Assembly: GCA_046723645.1 (NCBI GenBank)
Contig: JBKOUY010000108.1
Span: 1-43,437 of the forward strand
Direction: 5' to 3'
Origin: DASQUK01 sp046723645
GTDB lineage: Bacteria; Actinomycetota; Acidimicrobiia; Acidimicrobiales; VFJN01
Length of the DNA: 43,437 nucleotides
The notes under the pieces are model-generated. The model was not told the origin of the DNA, ran no database searches, and was given only the letters and a program-made list of their open reading frames with translations. The position numbers and the translations under genes are program-made. Shown one piece after another: positions 8,134 through 15,443 of this stretch; within the stretch, counting starts at the first letter, position 1, and every line of letters begins with the position of its first letter.

Positions 8134-9327
8134 ATGACCTTGACCACCCAGCCACCGGACACCTCGGCACCTGGCCCTGCGCCCGAGCCGCCTCCGTCGA
8201 TGCCGCCACCGCCCGGCCCGCCCGGGACCAGCGCCCGCAGGCCCCGCCGCGGGTTCCTCGCCGGAGCCCTCGCCGGCGCGCTTGCCGGAGCCCTCGTCGC
8301 CGGATCCATCGCCTTGGCCACCAACGACGACTCCAGCAACAGCAGCAGCGCCACGGCCGCCCCCGTCGCCCACAGCTCGGCCACCATCGGCGGCCTCGAC
8401 GTGGCAGCCGTCCTCAGCCGCGTGCAGCCGGCGGTGGTGTCCGTCCAGACCCGGAGCATGAGCCTCGACAACCTGTTGGCCCCCGAGGTGCAACAGGGCG
8501 CCGGCACCGGCTTCATCGTCAGCTCCGACGGCAAGATCGTCACCAACAACCACGTCATCGACGGTGCCCAGCAAGTCCAGGTGACCCTCGTCGACGGATC
8601 CACCAAGCCGGCCAAGGTCCTGGGGGCGGATCCGTCCGCCGACCTGGCGGTGCTCAAGATCGACGCCAAGGACCTGCCCACGGTGAAGCTGGGTGACTCG
8701 AGCACGCTGCACGTCGGTGACCCGGTCGTCGCGATCGGCAACGCCCTGGCGCTCGAGGGCGGGCCGACCGTGACCGACGGCATCGTGTCGGCGCTGAAGC
8801 GGACGATCTCGGAACAGAACGGCGTCCGCCTGCAGAACGTCATCCAGACCGACGCCGCCATCAACCCCGGCAACTCCGGTGGCCCGCTCGTCGACAGCCA
8901 GGGCCGCGTCGTCGGCATCAACACGGCCGTGGCCGGCCAGGCCCAGAACATCGGCTTCGCCATCTCGATCGACCAGGCCAACCAGGTGCTCAAGCAGCTC
9001 GAGAACGGTGAGTCCCCCGCCCAGCCGTTCCTGGGCGTGCAGACGATCGACATGACCGCGGCGCTGGAGAGCCAGCTCGGTCTCGCCGTCGACCACGGCG
9101 CCCTCGTCGTTGGCGTCACGCCCGGCTCGGGCGCCGCCACCGCCGGCATCCAGCGCGGCGACGTGATCCTCCGGTTCGGCTCCACCGACATCAAGACGGC
9201 CGACGACCTGGCCAACGCCGTCGCCAGCGCCAAGCCCGGCAGGCGAGCCGACGTGGTCGTCCAGCGAGGGCCGCAGCAGGCGACCGTCACCGTCGAGATC
9301 GGCCAGCAGCCGACGTCGGGCCAATGA
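8134..9327 (+). CDS. membrane-anchored HtrA/PepD-type serine protease
   Basis: 397-aa trypsin-like protease with one PDZ domain. It has a Pro-rich cytoplasmic N-terminus, one membrane helix (about 40-62), the catalytic triad His140, Asp170 and Ser248 (NPGNSGG), and a PDZ domain from about 300 to the end. It should face outside the membrane and degrade or chaperone misfolded envelope proteins. GAGGAGG stands 6 nt before the ATG. It follows a two-component system, as PepD follows MprAB in mycobacteria, and may be a target of that system. Confidence 0.93.
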   Translation: MTLTTQPPDTSAPGPAPEPPPSMPPPPGPPGTSARRPRRGFLAGALAGALAGALVAGSIALATNDDSSNSSSATAAPVAHSSATIGGLDVAAVLSRVQPAVVSVQTRSMSLDNLLAPEVQQGAGTGFIVSSDGKIVTNNHVIDGAQQVQVTLVDGSTKPAKVLGADPSADLAVLKIDAKDLPTVKLGDSSTLHVGDPVVAIGNALALEGGPTVTDGIVSALKRTISEQNGVRLQNVIQTDAAINPGNSGGPLVDSQGRVVGINTAVAGQAQNIGFAISIDQANQVLKQLENGESPAQPFLGVQTIDMTAALESQLGLAVDHGALVVGVTPGSGAATAGIQRGDVILRFGSTDIKTADDLANAVASAKPGRRADVVVQRGPQQATVTVEIGQQPTSGQ

Positions 9328-9333
9328 TGCCGG

Positions 9334-9906
9334 TCACGACGCCCGGGTGCGGGCGTGGTGCGCTGCGACCTTCGCACGATTGCCGCAGACGGCCATGTCG
9401 CACCACCGGCGGCGGCCACTCTTGCTGACGTCCAGGAACAGCAGCACGCAGGTGGGGCCGGCGCACCGTCGTATGCGGCGGCGATCGTGGCGGAAGATGT
9501 CCACGGTCGCCGCCGCGATGTCGAGTCGCAGCTGCGCCGCGGGCGTGGACGCCACCAACGACACGCCGATGCGCCCGAACGAGGGTTCGGCGTGCAGGAC
9601 GCCCGGTGCCTCGCCGAGAACCCGGTTCACGGCATCGAGCGCGCCCGGGTCGGCGATCGTCGGGTCCAACGAGGACCGCAGGGCGGCACGCAGGCGGCGC
9701 ACGAACCCAAGGGTGCGCACCGCGTCGCGCTCGGCGACGTCGATCGGATCGCTCGGGCTCGCAATGCCAGCGAGGTTCGCCCACGCCACAACGGCGTCGA
9801 AGTCGGGCAGAAGCTCGACACGGCCGCCGCCGATCACGGGCTCGGTGTTGCACAGGTCGGTCGCCGGATGGTTCCCGGTCCAGAGGAACGGCGGCGACTC
9901 GACCAT
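9334..9906 (-). CDS. CGNR zinc-finger regulator
   Basis: 190-aa protein with an N-terminal ABATE-type domain (stress-related, putative ligand sensor) and a C-terminal CGNR zinc finger. The finger ligands are Cys148, Cys153, Cys169 and Cys174, and CGNR itself is at 174-177; the tail is basic. It is a probable DNA-binding transcription regulator. The start at 9906 is preferred over 9942 because a TACGGT box lies 7 nt upstream and no Shine-Dalgarno sequence exists for either. It is divergent from the MOSC gene. Its 3' end lies 6 bp from the protease stop, convergently. Confidence 0.87.
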   Translation of the reverse strand: MVESPPFLWTGNHPATDLCNTEPVIGGGRVELLPDFDAVVAWANLAGIASPSDPIDVAERDAVRTLGFVRRLRAALRSSLDPTIADPGALDAVNRVLGEAPGVLHAEPSFGRIGVSLVASTPAAQLRLDIAAATVDIFRHDRRRIRRCAGPTCVLLFLDVSKSGRRRWCDMAVCGNRAKVAAHHARTRAS

Positions 9907-9912
9907 GCCGGT

Positions 9913-9939
9913 AACCGTACAACCGTGGAATAACGGTTG
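9913..9939 (-). promoter_or_regulatory. predicted promoter and overlapping dyad of CGNR gene
   Basis: The minus-strand -10 box TACGGT (9913-9918) is 7 nt from the ATG. A perfect dyad CAACCGT-N6-ACGGTTG (9920-9939 region) abuts it, and AACCGT occurs once more inside the -10. Three copies of the half-site around the promoter look like an operator, perhaps for autoregulation. Confidence 0.45.
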
Positions 9940-10006
9940 CACCGCATGGCGGGGGCCACTAACCTCCGCTGAGGCGATCGACGGTTAGCGATCGAGGAGC
10001 GTCGCG

Positions 10007-10705
10007 ATGACCGCAGCGGAGTCGGAGGTGCGGGGTCCGGAGGGCGGCGGGCCGGCGCCCGGTCGCGTCGTGTCCGTCAACGTGGGGACGCCGCGTGTCG
10101 TCGACTGGTTCGGGCGCCGCGTCACCACGGCTATCTGGAAGGAGCCAGTGGCCGGGCGGGTGACGGTCGCAGGCGTCAACGTCGATGGTGACGACCAGGC
10201 GGATCGGCGCGTGCACGGCGGTCCCGCCATGGCGGTGTACGCGTACGCGGCCGAGGACTACGCGTGGTGGTCCGCCGAGCTCGGGACGCCGCTGGCCCCG
10301 GGAACATTCGGCGAAAACCTGACGCTCGAGGGCGTCGATCTCCACGCGTGCTCGGTCGGGGAGACGTGGGCCATCGGCACCGCGCGGCTCCGCGTCACCC
10401 AGCCCCGCTTCCCCTGCTTCAAGTTGGGCATCCGCATGGGTGACGCGGGGTTCGTGGAGCGGTTCGCCGCGGCCCGCCGGTTTGGCGCGTACTTCGCGAT
10501 CGAGGCATCGGGCAGCGTCGCCGCCGGCGACGGCGCCCGGCGTCTGGCGCGGCCGGACGACGTCCTGACGATCGCGGAGTTCATCGCCGCCAACGAGGAC
10601 GGCGACGCCGGGCTGCTTCGCCGGCTGGCAGGCCACGCTCTCGTGCCCGATAGTTGGCGGAAGCACGCACGCAACACGCTACGGCGTCAGGGCGCGGCGC
10701 CGTAG
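10007..10705 (+). CDS. MOSC domain-containing protein (YiiM-like)
   Basis: 232-aa MOSC-domain protein. MOSC proteins handle sulfur bound to molybdenum cofactor or reduce N-hydroxylated compounds. The conserved cysteine is Cys137 in PRFPCFKLG, and VHGGP (about 69-73) and FGENL (101-105) are typical motifs. The C-terminal helices (about 165-232) match the small extra domain of YiiM-like members. A GAGGAG sequence lies 6 nt before the ATG. No molybdenum-cofactor genes are adjacent, though a molybdoenzyme gene lies at 36278-37021. Confidence 0.87.
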   Translation: MTAAESEVRGPEGGGPAPGRVVSVNVGTPRVVDWFGRRVTTAIWKEPVAGRVTVAGVNVDGDDQADRRVHGGPAMAVYAYAAEDYAWWSAELGTPLAPGTFGENLTLEGVDLHACSVGETWAIGTARLRVTQPRFPCFKLGIRMGDAGFVERFAAARRFGAYFAIEASGSVAAGDGARRLARPDDVLTIAEFIAANEDGDAGLLRRLAGHALVPDSWRKHARNTLRRQGAAP

Positions 10706-10752
10706 CGCCGCCGGCCGGACGCCGAGCACGCACCAGTGGACCCTCACGCCCA

Positions 10753-11721
10753 CTAGTCATCCTCGACATCGGGAACGCCGGCGTCGACCTCGCCCGCGCG
10801 CTCGTCGCGGGCGGCCCATTCCAACAGCTCGTCCATGACGAACACGGCGCTGTCAATGCCTGCGTGGAGGTCCCCGCGGTCGGCGTACCGGGCGGGCACG
10901 GTCGCCATCGTCAGGTCCTTCGGCTCGACGTCGGCGATCTCGTCCCAGGTGACCGGCGTCGACACCGTGGCCTCCGGGAAGCCGCGCACCGAGTATGCCG
11001 CCGCCATGGTGTGGTCCCGGGCGTTCTGGTTGTAGTCGACGAACAGCGCCGCCGGGTCACGGTCCTTGCGCCACCACGTCGTCGTCACGTCGTCCGGCGC
11101 GCGCCGCTCGACCTCGCGGGCGAACGCCAGCGCGGCGCGACGCACGTCGGTGAACCCGTACGACGGCTCGATGCGCACGTAGACGTGCATCCCCCTGCCC
11201 CCGGACGTCTTCGGCCAGCCGACGGCGCCGAGCTCGTCGAGCACCTCGTGCACGACGCCCGCCACCCGCCGCACCCGGGCGAACGGGCAGTCCGGCATGG
11301 GATCCAGGTCGATCCGCCACTCGTCCGGCTTCTCCACGTCGGCGCGCCGGGAGTTCCAGGGGTGGAACTCGACCGTCGACATCTGCACCGCCCAGATCAC
11401 GTGGGCGAGCTCAGTCACGCACAGCTCGTCGGCGTGGAGCCCGTAGCGCGGGAAGTGGACCCGGACGGTCTCCAGCCACGGCGGCGCCCCGCCCGGCACG
11501 CGCTTCTGGTGGACCTTCTCGCCGCTGACGCCGGTCGGGAAGCGGTGCATCATGCACGGCCGTTCCCGCAGCGCATTGACGATCCCCGGTCCGACCGCCA
11601 TGTAGTAGTCGACGAGGTCGCGCTTGGTCGCCCCGGTGGCCGGGAAGTACACGCGGTCCGGATTCGAGATCCGCACGGTCCGGTCGCCCACCTGGACCTC
11701 GATCGCCGGAGACTTCGCCAC
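10753..11721 (-). CDS. LigD-type polymerase domain protein (NHEJ primase/polymerase)
   Basis: 322-aa stand-alone archaeo-eukaryotic primase of the LigD polymerase type, which fills ends in bacterial non-homologous end joining. The metal-binding motif DLDP is at 138-141, the nucleotide-binding KTSGGRGMHV at 171-180 and DYNQNAR at 229-235. The ligase and nuclease domains of full LigD are absent, and no Ku gene lies in the window. The start is GTG at 11721, with a TACGGT box 7 nt upstream and no Shine-Dalgarno sequence. Confidence 0.92.
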   Translation of the reverse strand: MAKSPAIEVQVGDRTVRISNPDRVYFPATGATKRDLVDYYMAVGPGIVNALRERPCMMHRFPTGVSGEKVHQKRVPGGAPPWLETVRVHFPRYGLHADELCVTELAHVIWAVQMSTVEFHPWNSRRADVEKPDEWRIDLDPMPDCPFARVRRVAGVVHEVLDELGAVGWPKTSGGRGMHVYVRIEPSYGFTDVRRAALAFAREVERRAPDDVTTTWWRKDRDPAALFVDYNQNARDHTMAAAYSVRGFPEATVSTPVTWDEIADVEPKDLTMATVPARYADRGDLHAGIDSAVFVMDELLEWAARDERAGEVDAGVPDVEDD

Positions 11722-11728
11722 CCGACCG

Positions 11729-11734
11729 ACCGTA
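11729..11734 (-). promoter_or_regulatory. predicted -10 box, leaderless LigD-type gene
   Basis: Minus-strand TACGGT is 7 nt before the GTG at 11721. The hexamer is identical to that of the CGNR regulator gene. Confidence 0.45.
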
Positions 11735-11898
11735 CCGGCCGTGCGGCGCGGCCTGGCCCCGCACCGTCACTTCGGCCATCCGCCCGTCGCCGATGCGGTT
11801 ACAGCGAGTGATCGGGAGATGTCTGGCCGCGCGTAATTCCGGGTAGCGGCGGGTGCGAGGACGCGAGACTGTTCGCGTTCTGGACGGAAGGCTTCTCG

Positions 11899-13731
11899 AT
11901 GCTCACTCCCCCCGGCGGGGTCGAGTCGTCCGACCACACCGCTCAGTCGCTATCTTGCAGGACCACCGATCGGCGCCACGCGCACCCGCCTCCTCGGTCG
12001 ACCGCCGGCGCCGGCAGGCGTGGCCACGTCAGGGGCTGCGGGTGCCCGTCGCTGGGCGCACATCCCGCACTCATCGTCCTCGCCGTTGGGCTGCCCGTGC
12101 TCGAGGCGCTGATCCTCGCGGCGATCGGTGCGTCAAGCGCCCAGGCGCTGGCGCCCCAGGCGTCGGCGCCAGCGCCGTTCGGCGTGTTTCACGACCTTCG
12201 CTGGCTGCTCGTCTTCCACCCCTCGTGGCACGCGTTCGCACTCGAGCTGGCGGCCCTGATCGCCGTCCGGTCCGCCATCACGGCGTGCCTCCTCCGGGCC
12301 GCATGGCCTGCGGGAAGGCCGGCGCCTGGGGCGCTGCGGCTCGCCGCCGGCTCGGTGGCGTTCACCGTCGTCGCTGCGCTGGTGCTCCTGCCGTTCGCCG
12401 CCCTGCTCCTCGGCATGGCCATCGTGTCGCTGTCGTGGCTGTTCTTCGTCGCCGTCCCGTCGGTGCTCGGCGTGGCCGCGCTCGTCCACCACGGCGCCGT
12501 CGTTCCGACGTGGTGGCGGGAGCGCCCACCCGGACGCACCATGGCGTGGGTCCTCCTGTCCTTCCTGGTGCTCACCCTGACCAGCGCCGTGGTCGTCCTG
12601 GTGCCGGCGCCGCTGCGGCTGCCGGCGATCGGTGCGGCCGGGCTGTTCAACGCCTGGGCCTGGCACAGCATCGTCCACACGCTCAGCTGCAGCCGACGGG
12701 CACGGCGCTTCATGCCCGTGGCACCGCTCGGCGTGGCCGCGCTGGTCGGCGTGATCCTCCTCGGCGTGAGCGTCGGATTCTCCGTCGCCACCCGGGACGA
12801 CCAGATGGTGCAGGCGGCCAACGTGACCGACGCGGCCACCGTCGCCGGGGCGGGCACGGGCACCGGGGGGCAGGCGACGACCCGCAGACCCGTGCTGCTG
12901 GTGTCGGGGTTCGGGAGCAGCTTCACCGGACAGGACGACGGGATCGGCACCTGGGCGGACGAGCGGCGCTTCTCGTACCGGGGCGTCGACGCGGACGGGC
13001 TGCCCCTGCCCTACGAGGACGCGGACACCTACCAGGACGTCTCCCGCTCGGTGACCCTGATGGCCCGCCAGGTCGACGCATTCCAGGCCGACGTGGAGCA
13101 GCCGGTCACGATCGTCGCCGAAAGCGAGGGGGCGCTGGTCGCCAAGGCCTACCTGTTGGCGCACCCCGACGCACCGGTCGACACGCTGGTGCTGCTGAGC
13201 CCGCTCGTCGAGCCCGGCGGCGCCTACTACCCGCCCGCGGGCGACGACGGCTGGGGCGTGGCCGGCGGGTTGGGGCTCCGGTGGATCACCGCCGTCGTCC
13301 GCACCCTGTCGCCCCTGGACGTGACGACCGACGATGGCCTGTTCCGGTCGATCGCCGATGAGGCCCCGGCACTGCGGGAGATGCTCGCCTGCCCTGTGCA
13401 TGGGGTGGACCAGCTGGCCGTCTTCCCGTTGGCGGACGCGGTCGCGGGATCCGAGCCCCACCTGGACGGCCTTCCCAGCGCGGTCGTGCCGGCGTTCCAC
13501 GGCGGGCTGGCGGACAACCACGACGTCCAGCGCAGGATCCGCACGATGCTCGAGGGCGGCGTGCCGTCCGAGTACGGCTGGTGGGAGGCGACCGACACGG
13601 TGATCCGCGCGGGCGCGACCGCGTGGCGGGTGCCGCTGCTGCCCATCTCGGTGAACCCGGCATGGGAGGACGGCGACGACGCCACCAGCTGTGGCGACAT
13701 CGCCCGCCTGGTCGAAGCCTGGGTGAATTGA
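11899..13731 (+). CDS. polytopic membrane protein with C-terminal alpha/beta-hydrolase-like domain
   Basis: 610-aa fusion that I cannot assign to a named family. After a basic, low-complexity N-terminus come about five or six membrane helices (55-80, 105-130, 148-198, 214-236, 270-296). From about residue 330 a hydrolase-like domain begins with PVLLVSGFGS. The nucleophile elbow reads AESEG (Ser409), so the first Gly of GxSxG is Ala; His residues in AFHGG and DNHD could complete a triad. GGAAGG lies 7 nt before the ATG, although a start nearer the first helix is possible. A surface lipase or esterase is an inference. Confidence 0.72.
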   Translation: MLTPPGGVESSDHTAQSLSCRTTDRRHAHPPPRSTAGAGRRGHVRGCGCPSLGAHPALIVLAVGLPVLEALILAAIGASSAQALAPQASAPAPFGVFHDLRWLLVFHPSWHAFALELAALIAVRSAITACLLRAAWPAGRPAPGALRLAAGSVAFTVVAALVLLPFAALLLGMAIVSLSWLFFVAVPSVLGVAALVHHGAVVPTWWRERPPGRTMAWVLLSFLVLTLTSAVVVLVPAPLRLPAIGAAGLFNAWAWHSIVHTLSCSRRARRFMPVAPLGVAALVGVILLGVSVGFSVATRDDQMVQAANVTDAATVAGAGTGTGGQATTRRPVLLVSGFGSSFTGQDDGIGTWADERRFSYRGVDADGLPLPYEDADTYQDVSRSVTLMARQVDAFQADVEQPVTIVAESEGALVAKAYLLAHPDAPVDTLVLLSPLVEPGGAYYPPAGDDGWGVAGGLGLRWITAVVRTLSPLDVTTDDGLFRSIADEAPALREMLACPVHGVDQLAVFPLADAVAGSEPHLDGLPSAVVPAFHGGLADNHDVQRRIRTMLEGGVPSEYGWWEATDTVIRAGATAWRVPLLPISVNPAWEDGDDATSCGDIARLVEAWVN

Positions 13732-13803
13732 GTCGGACGAAGACCGACGCCATCACGGCGGGTGGGGGTCGGGCCGGATGACCGGCGCCGCCAAGCCGGT
13801 GTG

Positions 13804-13809
13804 TATCGT
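13804..13809 (+). promoter_or_regulatory. predicted -10 box, leaderless cupredoxin gene
   Basis: TATCGT is followed by 6 nt and the GTG at 13816. No Shine-Dalgarno sequence is present, so the mRNA is probably leaderless. Confidence 0.5.
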
Positions 13810-13815
13810 CCGCCC

Positions 13816-14211
13816 GTGACCGACAAGCGACTGACCTGGATCGGCGCGCTCGTTGTCGCCGGCGCCGTGCTGGCCGGCTGCGGGGGCGACGACGACGGCG
13901 GCGGCGGAGGGGGAGACGGCCAGTCCACCGGCTCGGGCGGCGCCGACACGGTGACGGTGGTCGCCCAGGACTCGCTCCGCTTCGACCGTGACGAATACAC
14001 CGCCAGCGCCGGCGAGGTGACGATCGAGTACGAGAGCAGCGGGAACCTCACCCACACGCTGCTGATCGACGGCGTCGACGACTTCAAACTGACGGTCACG
14101 TCGAGCGGCGACACCGACGAGGGCAGCGTCGAGCTCGAGCCGGGCGACTATCGCATCTTCTGCGACATCCCGGGCCACGAGAGCATGGAGGCGACGCTCA
14201 CGGTCGAGTGA
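13816..14211 (+). CDS. cupredoxin-like lipoprotein
   Basis: 131-aa predicted lipoprotein with a plastocyanin-type copper fold. The signal peptide ends in VLAGC (Cys22), followed by an Asp/Gly-rich linker. The type-1 copper ligands are all present: His80 (NLTHTL), Cys116, His121 (CDIPGH) and Met124. It could carry electrons or bind copper outside the membrane. The GTG start gives a normal signal peptide and fits the -10 box 6 nt upstream. No terminal oxidase or copper exporter is adjacent, so the redox partner is unknown. Confidence 0.85.
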   Translation: MTDKRLTWIGALVVAGAVLAGCGGDDDGGGGGGDGQSTGSGGADTVTVVAQDSLRFDRDEYTASAGEVTIEYESSGNLTHTLLIDGVDDFKLTVTSSGDTDEGSVELEPGDYRIFCDIPGHESMEATLTVE

Positions 14212-14244
14212 GACCGGAGCGCCGCCTCCGAGGAATCTGCCGAC

Positions 14245-14264
14245 GGGCCGGTGTGCGCCGGCCC
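14245..14264. terminator. hairpin between convergent genes
   Basis: GGGCCGG-N6-CCGGCCC is a perfect 7-bp stem between the cupredoxin gene and the convergent PuuD-like gene. It may serve both as a bidirectional terminator, though there is no T-run. Confidence 0.45.
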
Positions 14265-14275
14265 CGGACGCCCGG

Positions 14276-15019
14276 CTACGCGAGCTGCAGGATGAGCTCC
14301 CAGCCGATCAGGTAGAGCACCGCGAGCAACACGAAGCCACCGATGATCGTGTTGCGGTGATCGTCGAAGGCCAGCTTGTTGAAGGCGCTGTCGTACCCGC
14401 CGATGTAGCCGAGCGCCGACGCCTCGATGAACGCCCAGATCAGCAGGACGAAGATCCAGTAGACGACGGTGCTGTTGATCGCCTCTTCCCAGAATCCGGC
14501 CCCGTGGGGGGCGAACACCATGAAGAACAGCATCGGGATGCTGAACAGGGTGTTGACCCGGGAGGCCCGGGCCGCCGGCTTGGCGAGGCTGGCCGCGCGG
14601 GGATCGGCCTCGCCACCCTGGGCCACCCGCTCGGCCGAGCCGATGATGACCTTCTGCGCCCGCCAGATGACGCCCCACACGTTGAGGAACATGGTGATGG
14701 CGAGCAGCATGCCGGTGAGGATCGCGGTGCCGCGCTGACCCGAGAAGTAGTCGTCCATGTCGTCCTGGACGGCGATGATCGACAGCCCGAACAGGAACGT
14801 CAGCAGGGCGGCGTACCGGAACCACCACAGCGCCCGCCACGTGATCTTGCGCTGCGCCTCGCTCCGCGCCTCGGCGGACATCTCGGCGAAGGCGGGCGTC
14901 TGCACGAAGTTGAAGAAGTACAGGAGCCCGATCCAGGTGATGCCGGACAGGATGTGGCCGTAGCGCGACAGCATCTCCCACGCACCCGCGGGATCAAAGA
15001 AACGATTGAACAGCTCCAC
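14276..15019 (-). CDS. PuuD-like (urate oxidase N-terminal domain) membrane protein
   Basis: 247-aa integral membrane protein with about six or seven helices. The N-terminus (YGHILSGITWIGLLYFFNFVQTPAF) and the repeated Trp/His-rich helices resemble the membrane domain of PuuD, a urate-oxidising enzyme that in proteobacteria has a C-terminal cytochrome c. That cytochrome domain is absent here and no purine-degradation genes are nearby, so urate oxidation is not established. The conserved His of YGH could bind haem (inference). Confidence 0.65.
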   Translation of the reverse strand: MELFNRFFDPAGAWEMLSRYGHILSGITWIGLLYFFNFVQTPAFAEMSAEARSEAQRKITWRALWWFRYAALLTFLFGLSIIAVQDDMDDYFSGQRGTAILTGMLLAITMFLNVWGVIWRAQKVIIGSAERVAQGGEADPRAASLAKPAARASRVNTLFSIPMLFFMVFAPHGAGFWEEAINSTVVYWIFVLLIWAFIEASALGYIGGYDSAFNKLAFDDHRNTIIGGFVLLAVLYLIGWELILQLA

Positions 15020-15141
15020 CGGTCCCCCTGAGCGTCGGTGGGTAGAAGCGCCGCAAAGCTAACGAGTCGCGCCGCTTCCCTCAACGCTTTCGCGACCCCG
15101 GGCGCGGCGCCCTGTCGCGCCGACCGCGGAGGGAGATCGTG

Positions 15142-15384
15142 CTACTGCTGATAGCGCTCGACGACCTCGGCCGGTCGCACGCGGGCGTCGTCCGGGTCCT
15201 GCCCCATCTCCCGCCGGGCGCGCCGCTGGCGCAGCAGGTCCCAGCACTGGTCGAGCGCCACCTCGACCTCGCGCAGCCGGCTGGCGGCGTCGGATTCGGG
15301 CCCGTGGTCGCCGGCCTCGCGCTCGAGCGCGTGCTCCTCGTCGACCAGCGCGCCGATGCGGCTGATCACGTCGGCGTCGTCCAT
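15142..15384 (-). CDS. DUF2630 family protein
   Basis: 80-aa actinobacterial protein of unknown function. It is probably all helical, with a charged coiled-coil-like pattern, and contains VDEEHAL near residue 14 and the family hallmark DQCWDLLRQRRARRE near 45-59. The length is normal for the family. A TAGCCT box 6 nt before the ATG and the lack of a Shine-Dalgarno sequence point to a leaderless transcript of its own. It lies between the LCP gene and the PuuD-like gene on the same strand. Confidence 0.85.
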   Translation of the reverse strand: MDDADVISRIGALVDEEHALEREAGDHGPESDAASRLREVEVALDQCWDLLRQRRARREMGQDPDDARVRPAEVVERYQQ

Positions 15385-15390
15385 GGGCCG

Positions 15391-15396
15391 AGGCTA
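15391..15396 (-). promoter_or_regulatory. predicted -10 box, leaderless DUF2630 gene
   Basis: Minus-strand TAGCCT is 6 nt from the ATG at 15384. The same hexamer precedes the LCP, aldonolactone-oxidase-like and molybdoenzyme genes. Confidence 0.5.
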
Positions 15397-15443
15397 CCCC
15401 CGGGCGCCGCAGCCACCGACATGGCGATCCGCCAACGCGGCGA

